From the NCBI RefSeq assembly GCF_024748695.1, contig NZ_CP087176.1, forward strand, positions 861,501 to 925,500: a stretch of DNA of 64,000 nt, written 5' to 3'. A model generated the notes under the pieces. It was not told the DNA's origin. It ran no database searches and was given only the letters and a program-made list of their open reading frames with translations. Positions 56,020 through 64,000 of this stretch are shown piece after piece. A program made the translations under genes and the position numbers. The stretch comes from Pseudomonas sp. B21-040 (GTDB lineage Bacteria > Pseudomonadota > Gammaproteobacteria > Pseudomonadales > Pseudomonadaceae). Within the stretch, counting starts at the first letter, position 1. Each line of letters starts with the position of its first letter.

Positions 56020-57615
56020 TTACTTCACCTGGGTGGTGGCGAAGTTATTCGTGGTAAGCGGGCTAATGTGATAGCCCTCTACGTTGTTGCGCATTGCAGT
56101 AAACATACGGGTGTGCGCCATGCTGATCCATGGCTGGTCCTGATTGAAAACCTCCTGGGCTTGCTCGTAGAGCGCTGCACGTTCCGTCGGGTTCACTTTA
56201 GCTCGGGCTTCGTCGATCAGCGTCTGGAATTTCTCGTTGCACCAGCGCGCGTAGTTTTCGCCGTTCTTGGCTGCTTCGCAACTCAGCATAGGCGTCAGGA
56301 AGTTATCCGGGTCGCCGTTATCGCCCGCCCATCCGGCGGAAACCATGTCGTGCTCGCCGTTTTTCGCACGTTTGAGCATTTCGCCCCATTCCATGACGCG
56401 AATGTCGATCTTGATGCCGACCTTGGCCAGGTCAGCCTGCATCATCTGCGCGCCCAGCATCGGGTTCGGGTTGGTCGGCCCGCCGCCGTTACGGGTGAAC
56501 AGTGTAAACGTTGTGCCTTCCGGTACGCCTGCTTCCTTGAGCAAGGCGCGGGCCTTGTCCAAGTCACGCGGCGGGTTGGTCAGCTTGTGGTTGTAGCCCA
56601 GCAGGGTGTCCGGGTACGGGTTGACCGCCACAGTCGCGTTGCCTTTGCCGAACAGCGCGTTGACATAGGCCGCCTTGTCGAACGCGATGTCGATGGCTTT
56701 ACGCACGCGCACATCACTCATGTACTTGTGCGAGGTGTTCATCGCGATGTAGGAAACGGTCATCGCGTTCAGCTCATCAACCTTGAGGTTGGTGTCTTTC
56801 TTGATGCTCGGAATGTCATCCGGTTTCGGATACAGCGCGATCTGGCACTCGTTGGCCTTGAGTTTTTGCAGGCGCACGTTGTTGTCGGTCGCAATCGCCA
56901 GAATCAACGCGTCTGCCGGTGGCTTGCCACGGAAGTACTCCGGGTTGGCCTTGAAGCGAACTTGCGCGTCCTTGTTATAGCGCTGGAACACGAACGGGCC
57001 GGTGCCGACCGGTTTGTTGTTCAGGTCGCCGGCCTTGTTGGCCTTGAGCAACTGGTCAGCGTACTCGGCGGAGTAGATCGAGGAGAAGGCCATGGCAATG
57101 TCTGCCAGGAATGGCGCTTCGCGACGGGTCAGGGTGAACTTGACCGTGTTGTCGTCGACTTTTTCTACGCTTTTGAGCAGTTCTTTAAAGCCCATGCTTT
57201 CAAAGTACGGGAAGCCCACGCTCGACAGTTTGTGCCATGGGTGGTTTGGGTCCAGTTGACGCTGGAAGCTCCAGACTACGTCGTCGGCGTTCATGTCGCG
57301 GGTCGGCTTGAAGTAATCGGTGGTGTGAAATTTGACGCCTTTGCGCAGGTGGAACGTGTAGCTCAGACCGTCTTCACTGATGTCCCAGGAGTCGGCCAGC
57401 GCCGGAATCACCTCGGTGGTGCCGGGCTTGAAGTCCGCCAGGCGATTGAAGAGGGTTTCGGCCACTGCATCGGCGGTGACTGCAGTTGTGTACTGGACCA
57501 TATCGAAGCCTTCCGGACTGGCTTCGGTGCAGACCACCAGGGGTTTGGCCGAGACACCAACAGCGACACTCAGCAACGCGGCAGCGATGGCCGCACGTAG
57601 GGGAAGCATTTTCAT
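56020..57615 (-). CDS. Peptide-binding protein, DppA family (dpp-proximal)
   Basis: 531 residues from ATG 57615 with AGAGGG upstream. Signal peptide MKMLPLRAAIAAALLSVAVG ending VSA, then KPLVVCTEASPEGFDMVQYT. SBP_bac_5 fold with the family stretch LSYTFHLRKGVKFHTTDYF and KPVGTGPFVF, and a late WAGDNGDPDNFLTPML. Delivers di- or tripeptides to DppBCDF. It is clearly less like the two other binding proteins here than they are like each other. Equivalent by position to the binding protein directly before dppB in P. aeruginosa (PA4502). Confidence 0.9.
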   Translation of the reverse strand: MKMLPLRAAIAAALLSVAVGVSAKPLVVCTEASPEGFDMVQYTTAVTADAVAETLFNRLADFKPGTTEVIPALADSWDISEDGLSYTFHLRKGVKFHTTDYFKPTRDMNADDVVWSFQRQLDPNHPWHKLSSVGFPYFESMGFKELLKSVEKVDDNTVKFTLTRREAPFLADIAMAFSSIYSAEYADQLLKANKAGDLNNKPVGTGPFVFQRYNKDAQVRFKANPEYFRGKPPADALILAIATDNNVRLQKLKANECQIALYPKPDDIPSIKKDTNLKVDELNAMTVSYIAMNTSHKYMSDVRVRKAIDIAFDKAAYVNALFGKGNATVAVNPYPDTLLGYNHKLTNPPRDLDKARALLKEAGVPEGTTFTLFTRNGGGPTNPNPMLGAQMMQADLAKVGIKIDIRVMEWGEMLKRAKNGEHDMVSAGWAGDNGDPDNFLTPMLSCEAAKNGENYARWCNEKFQTLIDEARAKVNPTERAALYEQAQEVFNQDQPWISMAHTRMFTAMRNNVEGYHISPLTTNNFATTQVK

Positions 57616-57693
57616 CAAGAACCCTCTGCAATCGGTTAAAGGACAAAACCCCAACGGCCGATTCGTCACTGAATCAGCCGGTGGGCAGGTGCA

Positions 57694-59106
57694 TTACAGA
57701 ATATTGAACGGAATAGTGGTCACGAGACGGAACTCGTTGATGCTGCCATCACCCTGGTTTTCACTGGCGCGGTGAGCGGTGTAGGTCGCGCGAACAGTGG
57801 TGGCCTTGAGCGGGCCGCTTTGAATGGCGTAGGTAGAACCGATGCCGTATTCGTAGTGGGTTTCGCCGTCCATGTTCTTCACGTCGTAGGCAGTACCGGT
57901 GTAGTGAGTACCGTCGATGCCCCAGCCGCGAGCCTGGTAGATGTTGAACTTCAGGCCTGGCACGCCGTATTCGGCCATGTTCAGACCGTAGGCAACCTGG
58001 AAGGATTTCTCGTTCGGGCCGTTGAAGTCCGACAGCAGGGAGTTGGCCAGGTAGATGCCGTTGGTTTCGTGCAGGTAGTCGAAGTACTCGTTACCGTTAA
58101 TTTCCTGGTACGAGAAAGTCAGGGTGTGAGCCTGGTGAGTCAGGCCGAACGACAGGGAGCCGGCCTGGTTGTCGATTTCGCCCAGCAGCTTTTTACCTTC
58201 ATCGACCGTCTTGTAGTAGTTCAGGCCGGTGGTCAGGCTCAGTACCGAGCTGTCACCCAATACGTGGCTGGCGCCGAAGTAGTACTGGTTCCACAAGTCT
58301 TCAGCCTGGGTGCCCCAGAAGCTGGTGGTCAGGCTGGCGAATGGCTGGTAAGTGATACCGCCGGTGTTCACGTGGTCGGCTTCGGCGCTGCTGGTACCGT
58401 ATTCGGAGCGGAACTTGCGCAGGCTCTCTTCGGTACGCGGTGAGTTGCGGTCGAAGGTGCCCAGGTCGAAAGCCAGGTTGTTCAGCTCTTCGCTGTGGAC
58501 TGCGACGCCCTGGAAGCTCGAAGGCAGCGCACGGTTACCGATCACATCAACTTGCGGGCTGCTGAAGTTCATGCGGCCGGCAGTCAGCGTGGTGTTGGAG
58601 ACGCGCGCCTTGACGTTGGCCAGGCCCAGTTTGCTCCACTGGCCTTGAGCGTCGCCGCCCTCCTTGGTCAGGGTACGGTTGTTGCCAGCGCCTGGACGAG
58701 AAGTCGGTGCGCCACCGTTGTTGGAGGCCAGGTTCTCACGGTCGCGTTCAAGCGCGACAGCGTTGTAGGCCGCCACTTCAGTGCTGAAACCCACGGTCCC
58801 TTCAGTGAAGCCGGAGTTGTACTTGATGATGGTGCCTTGAACCCAGTTGATACGACGATCTGTCGGGGTGGCTACACCGTCTTTGCGGTAGGTGAACTTG
58901 CCGCCGCGATGCAGTTGTTCGTTGGCGTACCAGTTGCGCGTGGTGCCGCTGATGGATTGGCCTTCGACAAAGCCGGTTGCGTCGGCTTGTGCGCTTTTGG
59001 TGTTGACCGTCACCGGGGTGAATTCCTGGCTCTGGGTTTCTGCGTAAGCCGTGGCGGTTACGCTGCTGATGGCCAAGGCCAATAACGCGGTGCTGCTCAG
59101 TTTCAT
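57694..59106 (-). CDS. opdP: OprD-family outer-membrane porin, OpdP-like
   Basis: 470 residues. Signal peptide MKLSSTALLALAISSVTATA then YA, mature start ETQSQEFTPV. An OprD-family 18-strand barrel: SGTTRNWYANEQ near the start, GQWSKLGLANVKARVSNTTL with the RMNFSS ladder segment, and a C-terminal FRLVTTIPFNIL ending in the hydrophobic barrel strand. Placement among dipeptide-binding proteins fits OpdP (glycine-glutamate and related peptides in P. aeruginosa); substrate here is inferred from that. 78 bp separate it from the next binding-protein gene. Confidence 0.9.
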   Translation of the reverse strand: MKLSSTALLALAISSVTATAYAETQSQEFTPVTVNTKSAQADATGFVEGQSISGTTRNWYANEQLHRGGKFTYRKDGVATPTDRRINWVQGTIIKYNSGFTEGTVGFSTEVAAYNAVALERDRENLASNNGGAPTSRPGAGNNRTLTKEGGDAQGQWSKLGLANVKARVSNTTLTAGRMNFSSPQVDVIGNRALPSSFQGVAVHSEELNNLAFDLGTFDRNSPRTEESLRKFRSEYGTSSAEADHVNTGGITYQPFASLTTSFWGTQAEDLWNQYYFGASHVLGDSSVLSLTTGLNYYKTVDEGKKLLGEIDNQAGSLSFGLTHQAHTLTFSYQEINGNEYFDYLHETNGIYLANSLLSDFNGPNEKSFQVAYGLNMAEYGVPGLKFNIYQARGWGIDGTHYTGTAYDVKNMDGETHYEYGIGSTYAIQSGPLKATTVRATYTAHRASENQGDGSINEFRLVTTIPFNIL

Positions 59107-59276
59107 GGGTGAAGCTCCTTACTTTCTTTTTTTATACCGGTCTTTTTTGGTGGTCCGGCTATTTGGTTTAGAACTCATATAAGGCATCGCAAACGTTTGC
59201 TGTAGGCCGAATCGGCGAATTACGGCAATACGTTTGCATGAGGGCGCACTGCGCCCCCAGCGTTCTGGCTAATCGG

Positions 59277-60878
59277 TTATTGGTCGATACTGACGCCCGA
59301 GAACACGTTGCGGCCGAAGGGGCTGACTTTGAACCCTTCGACTTTGGCGCTTAACGGCTGGTTAACCGTCGAGTGGGCGACTGGCGTGATCGGCACCTGC
59401 TGTTTGAGGTACTGCTGCGCCTGTTTGTAGAGCACGGTGCGCTGGTCACGGTCGGTGACGACCTTGGCCTGCTTGATCAGCTTGTCGTAAGCCGGATCAC
59501 ACCACATGGAGTAGTTGTTGCCACCGATGGCGTCGCAGCTGTAAAGCGTGCCGAGCCAGTTGTCCGGGTCCCCATTGTCCCCGGTCCAGCCGATGAGGCT
59601 GATGTCGTGCTCGCCATTCTTGGTGCGCTTGATGTACTCGCCCCATTCATAGCTGACAATCTTCACGTTGAGACCGATTTTCGCCCAGTCAGCCTGGAGC
59701 ATTTCGGCCATCAACTTGGCGTTCGGGTTGTAAGGGCGCTGAACGGGCATCGCCCACAGAGTGATTTCGGTGCCTTCTTTCACACCGGCAGCCTTGAGCA
59801 GTTCCTTGGCTTTTTCCGGGTTATAGGCGGCGTCCTTGATCGTCTCGTCGTAGGACCATTGCGTTGGTGGCATGGCGTTGACGGCCAGTTGACCGGCACC
59901 CTGATAGACGGCCTTGAGAATGCTTTGTTTGTTCACCGCCATGTCGAGCGCCTGGCGCACTTCGAGCTGGTCGAAAGGCTTGTGCCGAACGTTGTAGGCG
60001 ATGTAGCCGAGGTTGAAGCCAGGCTTCTCGATCAGCTTGAGTTTTGTGTCGCTCTTCAGTGCCTCCACATCGGCAGGGCGCGGGTGCAGGGTGATCTGGC
60101 ACTCGTTGGCCTTGAGTTTCTGCACGCGTACCGAGGCGTCGGTATTGATGGCGAAAATCAGGTTGTCGAGCTTGACCCGGCTGGGGTCCCAGTACTGCTT
60201 GTTGCCGGTGTAACGGATGTTGGAGTCTTTCTGATAGCTCTTGAATACGAACGGGCCAGTGCCGATCGGCTTCTGGTTGATATCGCTCGGCTTGCCTTCG
60301 GCCAGCAGTTTGTCGGCGTACTCGGCGGACAGGATGGCGGCGAAACTCATGGCGATGTTCTGGATGAACGCGGCGTCGACGCTGTTGAGCGTCATGACCA
60401 CGGTCAAGGGCCCGGTCTTTTCGACCTTGGCGATGTTCTTGTTCAGGCTCATCCCGTTGAAATACGGGAACTCGGTCGGATAAGCCTTACGGAATGGTTG
60501 TTGTGGGTCGAGCATGCGATTAAACGTGAACAGCACGTCATCGGCGTTGAAATCACGGGTCGGCGTGAAGTATTGGGTGCCATGAAACTTCACCCCTTCG
60601 CGCAGGTGAAACGTGTACTTAAGGCCGTCCTCGGAAATATCCCAGCTCGTGGCCAGGCCCGGTACGACGTTGGTCGCGCCTTTTTCAAACTCTGCCAGTC
60701 GGTTGTACAGCGGCTCGGCGGCGTCGTTATCGGTCGCAGTGGTGTACTGCGCCGTGTCGAAACCGGCGGGGCTGCCTTCGGAGCAGAACACCAGGCTGTT
60801 ATTGGCGGCCTGGCTCATGGAAGTGGCGGCCAACAGGCCGGTGCCCAGTAATGCGGATAAAACCAAGGTATGGCGCAT
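59277..60878 (-). CDS. Peptide-binding protein, DppA family (second copy)
   Basis: 533 residues from ATG 60878 (MRHTLVLSALLGTGLLAATS) with GAGGGAG upstream; a longer ORF is not used. Signal peptide ends MSQA. SBP_bac_5 fold: LVFCSEGSPAGFDTAQYTTA, LKYTFHLREGVKFHGTQYF, KPIGTGPFVFKSYQKDSNIR, WAMPVQRPYNPNAKLMAEML and GWTGDNGDPDNWLGTLYSCD. Very close to the copy at 61185-62810. Encoded just upstream of the OprD porin in the same direction, as PA4500-PA4501. Confidence 0.9.
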   Translation of the reverse strand: MRHTLVLSALLGTGLLAATSMSQAANNSLVFCSEGSPAGFDTAQYTTATDNDAAEPLYNRLAEFEKGATNVVPGLATSWDISEDGLKYTFHLREGVKFHGTQYFTPTRDFNADDVLFTFNRMLDPQQPFRKAYPTEFPYFNGMSLNKNIAKVEKTGPLTVVMTLNSVDAAFIQNIAMSFAAILSAEYADKLLAEGKPSDINQKPIGTGPFVFKSYQKDSNIRYTGNKQYWDPSRVKLDNLIFAINTDASVRVQKLKANECQITLHPRPADVEALKSDTKLKLIEKPGFNLGYIAYNVRHKPFDQLEVRQALDMAVNKQSILKAVYQGAGQLAVNAMPPTQWSYDETIKDAAYNPEKAKELLKAAGVKEGTEITLWAMPVQRPYNPNAKLMAEMLQADWAKIGLNVKIVSYEWGEYIKRTKNGEHDISLIGWTGDNGDPDNWLGTLYSCDAIGGNNYSMWCDPAYDKLIKQAKVVTDRDQRTVLYKQAQQYLKQQVPITPVAHSTVNQPLSAKVEGFKVSPFGRNVFSGVSIDQ

Positions 60879-61142
60879 GACGCTCCCTCTTGTATTGACG
60901 AGTGTTTTGACAATGAGCCGCCGTCCCGTCCTGGGACGTGGAGGATCACTGAATTCAAACCCTGCGGGCGGCAATAACCGAGAACCCACACATAAGCTGG
61001 TCAGAACCCGACGGTAGGGGCCGTGGGTCTGGCAGTAAATGCGTAGAGTCCTAAAGACTCGTAGGAAATGGCAACGCGTCCGACACCACTGCGGTAGTAC
61101 GCGGCGGAATTGGATGTAAGAGTTTTCCTACTTTCTCGGCAG
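60879..61142 (-). other. Upstream region of the second DppA gene
   Basis: About 264 bp with no gene I can support, bounded by the terminator of the first copy. It contains the inverted repeat GAGTC-CTAAA-GACTC (61046-61060), flanked on both sides by CGTAG-like bases. This may be an operator or short hairpin in the leader. No clear -35/-10 pair was settled. Confidence 0.45.
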
Positions 61143-61177
61143 ATAAAACAACGGCGACGTCAGAAACGTCGCCGTTG
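61143..61177 (-). terminator. Terminator after the first DppA gene
   Basis: CAACGGCGACGT (61149-61160), loop CAGAA, ACGTCGCCGTTG (61166-61177), with TTTTATC following on the minus strand. It separates the binding-protein gene at 61185 from the rest of the dpp locus. Confidence 0.88.
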
Positions 61178-61184
61178 CAACACC

Positions 61185-62810
61185 TTATTTGCTGACGCTG
61201 ACGCCGTAGAAGGAGTTCAAGCCAAACGGGCTGATCTTGAAATCCTGCACTTCGTTGCGCATAGGTTGGAACACCGTCGAGTGAGCGATAGGTGTCATTG
61301 GAACGGCGTCTTTGAGGACGTGTTGCGCTTGTTTGTACAGTTCGGTGCGCTTGGCCTGATCGGTCGTGCGCTTGGCTTCTTTTACGATGCCGTCGAACTT
61401 CTTGTCGCACCATTTGGAGAAGTTGTTGCCTTCCAGCGAATCACAGCCGAACAGCACGTTCAGCCAGTTGTCCGGATCACCATTGTCACCGCTCCAGCCA
61501 ATCAGCATTGCCTGGTTCTCGCCACCTTTGGAGCGCTTGATGTACTCGCCCCACTCGTAGCTCTGGATCTTGACCTTGAGGCCGATCTTGGACCAGTCGG
61601 ACTGCAGCATTTCTGCCATCAGCTTGGCGTTCGGGTTGTATGGACGCTGTACCGGCATCGCCCACAGGACGATTTCGGTGCCTTCCTTCACGCCGGCTTC
61701 CTTGAGCAGCTCTTTGGCTTTCTCAGGATCGTACTTGGCATCTTTGATGGTGGTGTCGTAGGACCACTGGGTCGGTGGCATGGCGTTGACGGCCAGTTGG
61801 CCGGCGCCCTGGTAAACGGAGTCGATGATCTGTTGCTTGTTGACTGCCATGTCCAGTGCCTGGCGCACTTTCAGTTCAGCCAGCGGGTTGGCGTCGGTTT
61901 GACCCTTGACCTTAGGCATCACGTTGTAGGCGATGTAGCCCAGGTTGAAACCGGCCTGATCAGGCACTTTCAGGGACTTGTCTTCTTTCAGCGCCTTCAG
62001 GTCGGCCGGACGTGGGAACAGAGTGATCTGGCACTCGCCCTTCTTCAGCTTCTGGATACGCACCGACGGGTCAGTGGTGATGGCGAAGATCAGGTTATCG
62101 ATCTTCACGTCGTCCGGCTTCCAGTAGTCCTTGTTCCCGGTGTAGCGGATGTTGGAGTCTTTCTGGTAGCTCTTGAACACGAACGGACCAGTGCCGACCG
62201 GCTTCTGGTTGATGTCGGCGGCTTTGCCTTCTTTCAGCAGCTGGGCTGCGTACTCGGCGGACTGGAGCGAGGCGAAGCTCATGGCCATGTTCTGGATGAA
62301 CGCGGCATCAACTTCCTTGAGGGTGAACTTGACGGTTTTGTCGTCGACTTTATCGATCTTGGTGATGTTGGTGTCCATCCCCATGTCGGTGAAGTACGGG
62401 AATTCGGTCGGGTACGCCTTACGGAACGGATCATCCTTGTTAATCATGCGATTAAAGGTGAACAGCACGTCGTCGGCGTTGAAATCACGAGTCGGCTTGA
62501 AGTACGGGGTGGTGTGGAACTTGACGCCGTCGCGCAGGTGGAAGGTGTACGTCAGGCCGTCCGGGGAAATATCCCAGCTGGTCGCCAGACCAGGAATGAC
62601 AGCGGTGCCGCCACGTTCGAACTGGGTGAGGCGGTTGAACATGGTTTCTGCAGAGGCGTCGAAGTCGGTCCCGGTGGTGTATTGACCTGGGTCGAAACCG
62701 GCCGGGCTCCCTTCGGAGCAGAACACCAGGTTAGTCGCGGCTTGGGCGAAGGGTGCGGCAGCTAGCATGCTGGCGCCGACTAAAAACGGAATGACCGCGT
62801 GTTTAAGCAT
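61185..62810 (-). CDS. Peptide-binding protein, DppA family (first copy)
   Basis: 541 residues. Signal peptide MLKHAVIPFLVGASMLAAAP ending FAQA, mature start ATNLVFCSEGSPAGFDPGQY. SBP_bac_5 motifs LTYTFHLRDGVKFHTTPYF, KPVGTGPFVFKSYQKDSNIR, NAMPPTQWSYDTTIKDAKYD, WAMPVQRPYNPNAKLMAEML and GWSGDNGDPDNWLNVLFGCD. Monocistronic by the terminator behind it, so its level can differ from that of DppBCDF. A perfect -10 TATAAT lies upstream on the minus strand near 62840, but its -35 is poor. Confidence 0.92.
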   Translation of the reverse strand: MLKHAVIPFLVGASMLAAAPFAQAATNLVFCSEGSPAGFDPGQYTTGTDFDASAETMFNRLTQFERGGTAVIPGLATSWDISPDGLTYTFHLRDGVKFHTTPYFKPTRDFNADDVLFTFNRMINKDDPFRKAYPTEFPYFTDMGMDTNITKIDKVDDKTVKFTLKEVDAAFIQNMAMSFASLQSAEYAAQLLKEGKAADINQKPVGTGPFVFKSYQKDSNIRYTGNKDYWKPDDVKIDNLIFAITTDPSVRIQKLKKGECQITLFPRPADLKALKEDKSLKVPDQAGFNLGYIAYNVMPKVKGQTDANPLAELKVRQALDMAVNKQQIIDSVYQGAGQLAVNAMPPTQWSYDTTIKDAKYDPEKAKELLKEAGVKEGTEIVLWAMPVQRPYNPNAKLMAEMLQSDWSKIGLKVKIQSYEWGEYIKRSKGGENQAMLIGWSGDNGDPDNWLNVLFGCDSLEGNNFSKWCDKKFDGIVKEAKRTTDQAKRTELYKQAQHVLKDAVPMTPIAHSTVFQPMRNEVQDFKISPFGLNSFYGVSVSK

Positions 62811-63380
62811 GGTGGCCTCATGATTGTGGCTTTTTTGGAATTATAGGACGACCTCGTGAGTCGACCCTGCGGATACTTATGCAGGGGCCATACCCAATGC
62901 AAGATCCTGATCGAGCATAGGCGTTAAACAGTGGCACGTACGTACCTTAATGTCGCATTTGTATAAATTCAGGTGCATTTGACCGTTTGCGGGTGATTTT
63001 TTCGGTGCAACCGGCGCACCGGGGCGGGGCGATCTCGGTGATTTGCGCACCCCGTTGGGGCGTGGTGTTACTTATTTATACCCACACGGTGGGGGCAGAA
63101 TTCCCTAGATGGCTGATTTTCGGGGTGGGGGTTTTCTTACGTCGGGGGCGGGATGGTGTTGATTGCTTGGTGAGGTGTTAGGTATTTGTTGTTTAACGGG
63201 TTTGTTGGGGGTGTGGGGGCAGTTTGACCGGTCGCTGTTTTTGGGTGGACAGTTCTTGGGTCGTGGGCTGTCTGCTTGGCGGTGGCACTGGGTGCAACCG
63301 TTGGTTCTTTCGGTGGCGCCGCTTGGTCGTGGCGGCCTTTGGGCCGACCATGTTTTTGTGGGTTGTGTGTATATCCGTTG
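62811..63380. other. Intergenic region with a G-rich upper strand, no supported gene
   Basis: The first 150 bp are the promoter region of the binding-protein gene. From about 63000 to 63380 the + strand is strongly G/T-rich, with G-runs at 63090-63095, 63122-63125, 63127-63131, 63144-63148 and 63150-63152. Open frames here on both strands have proline/threonine- or glycine/tryptophan-skewed products and no start signals, so I do not call them. Confidence 0.55.
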
Positions 63381-63383
63381 CTG

Positions 63384-63700
63384 CGGTAACGGCGGCTTAG
63401 GGTTTCGCCCTTACGGCGACTCACTTTTTTTTCAAACGCCAAAAAAAAGTAAGCAAAAAAAGGCTCGCCCCGAGCGTCCGGCCCCTCGCTGGGGCTCGGC
63501 GTTCCTTCGCTCCGGTATCCCTCCGGGGACACTGCCCTCCGGTCGGCTTCGCTTCGACCTACATGCAGCGTGTTCGACTGCGTCGAACGGCGCTGCGCGC
63601 CACTCCCCCGATGAACACCTCCACTCAGCCTCCCGAAGGGGCGGGTGGATCAAGATCAAGAGCTGCAGGCGAGCTAACGCTCGGCCTGATGAGTGGTGAG
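63384..63700. repeat. Long fluorescens-type intergenic repeat
   Basis: Begins near GGCTTAGGGTTTCGCCCTTA (63396 on), runs through CACTTTTTTTTCAAACGCC and GCCCCTCGCTGGGGCTCGGC, to about 63700. I recognise the opening as a multi-copy sequence in P. fluorescens genomes where it often yields false gene calls. Several short inverted repeats are nested inside, for example GGGTTTCGCCC and CGAGC-type arms. Exact borders are uncertain. Confidence 0.55.
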
Positions 63701-63721
63701 AAGCGGCCGGTGTACTCATTC

Positions 63722-63766
63722 CTGTAGGAGCATGGCTTGCCAGCGATGGCGGCCTGACAGCCGACC
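63722..63766. repeat. Single REP half-element
   Basis: CTGTAGGAGCATGGCTTGCC then AGCGATGGCGGCCTGACAGC: the left arm of the REP doublet type at 33302, without a matching right arm nearby. Confidence 0.65.
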
Positions 63767-63796
63767 AATCTCTAACAGGTGTGCATCAATTGATCG

Positions 63797-63842
63797 TTCC
63801 CACGCTCCGCGTGGGAATGCCGCCGGGGACGCTCCGCGTTCC
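63797..63842. repeat. Short palindromic repeat TTCCCACGC/GCGTGGGAA with second half
   Basis: TTCCCACGC (63797-63805), loop TCC, GCGTGGGAA (63809-63817), then a half copy ACGCTCCGCGTTCC. A further repeat type, distinct from the REP doublets. Confidence 0.65.
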
Positions 63843-63902
63843 ATTTTTGTGTGTTGAAAGATGTGTAAGAAACGCAGTGCTTTCCCACGTATTTTTCAGG
63901 TT

Positions 63903-63975
63903 GCCGGGTAGGAAGCCGTGTCTCTAACCTCTGGCTGTCGCTGCAAAATCAGCGACCGGGCGTGAGATCCCCGGC
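63903..63975 (+). ncRNA. Sequence able to fold as a three-way junction, possible structured RNA
   Basis: Closing helix GCCGGG (63903-63908) with CCCGGC (63970-63975). Inside it are helix AGCC (63914-63917) with GGCT (63933-63936) and helix GTCGCTG (63937-63943), loop CAAAAT, CAGCGAC (63950-63956). All pairs are Watson-Crick. No gene accompanies it before the window ends. Could be a leader element of a gene beyond 64000, or a DNA repeat. Confidence 0.4.
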
Positions 63976-64000
63976 TATTAGTATTCATCTAGCGCCAATG

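Noticed and set aside
62925..62950. TGGCACG resembling a sigma-54 -24 element
   Set aside because: The required GC at -12 with ten intervening bases is absent (CC is found), and it faces away from the gene.
63137..63532. Minus-strand open frame of 131 codons
   Set aside because: It runs through a multi-copy intergenic repeat and then a C-rich stretch; its product is skewed to Pro, Thr and Lys with no domain, and no ribosome site precedes it. Frames of this kind are common false calls in this repeat.
63163..63699. Plus-strand open frame of 178 codons over the same repeat
   Set aside because: Composition follows the G-rich strand (many Gly, Trp, Arg), no ribosome site, and it overlaps repeat borders.

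Overview
The window is chromosomal DNA from a Pseudomonas, most likely the P. fluorescens group. Three things point there. The housekeeping order carB-greA-yhbY-rlmE-ftsH-folP-glmM-tpiA-secG-tRNA-rimP-nusA-infB-rbfA-truB-rpsO-pnp is the Pseudomonas order. The next blocks (nadC-ampDE-MCP, piuB/piuA/piuC-Sel1-speC, dpp with several binding proteins plus an OprD porin) also match Pseudomonas synteny as I know it. The intergenic spaces carry short inverted repeats of the fluorescens REP type. No database search was possible; names rest on protein motifs, family length and gene order.

Region 1 (1-17047) is the core information-processing block: the end of carbamoyl-phosphate synthase, transcript cleavage, 23S rRNA methylation, the FtsH protease, folate and cell-wall precursor enzymes, tpiA, secG, tRNA-Leu(GAG), initiator tRNA-Met, the rimP-nusA-infB-rbfA-truB-rpsO-pnp translation/RNA-decay operon, and tRNA-Thr(CGT). 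Region 2 (17057-25745) holds an unusual secreted coiled-coil protein with serine tracts, a candidate small RNA, a small acidic cytosolic protein, nadC, ampDE, a chemotaxis receptor behind a sigma-28-like promoter, a zinc-ribbon membrane protein, a TatD hydrolase and the LacI-type regulator Cra. Region 3 (25746-31589) is the fructose phosphotransferase operon fruBKA, divergent from cra, with a 12-bp Cra operator between them.

Region 4 (31590-41914) has a Tat-exported PhoD-type phosphatase framed by two REP doublets. It is followed by the iron-uptake set piuB (reductase), piuA (TonB receptor) and divergent piuC (Fe(II)/2-oxoglutarate hydroxylase) with a Sel1-repeat gene, and then the ornithine/lysine decarboxylase speC with a terminator inside its leader. 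Region 5 (41915-47439) is a four-gene OpuC/OsmVWXY-type osmoprotectant ABC importer and prfC (RF3).

Region 6 (47440-51975) is the most accessory-looking part. A remote fold-type II PLP-enzyme relative, a FemAB/GNAT-like transferase and an MFS exporter are packed with overlapping ends, followed by a small secreted acidic peptide. I do not recognise a described pathway for it and consider it the best candidate for a new system.

Region 7 (51976-62810) is the dipeptide import locus, all leftward: three DppA-like binding proteins, an OprD-family porin and dppBCDF. Region 8 (62811-64000) has no convincing gene. It holds a G-rich strand, a long repeat patchwork and, at the very end, a sequence that can fold into a three-way junction.
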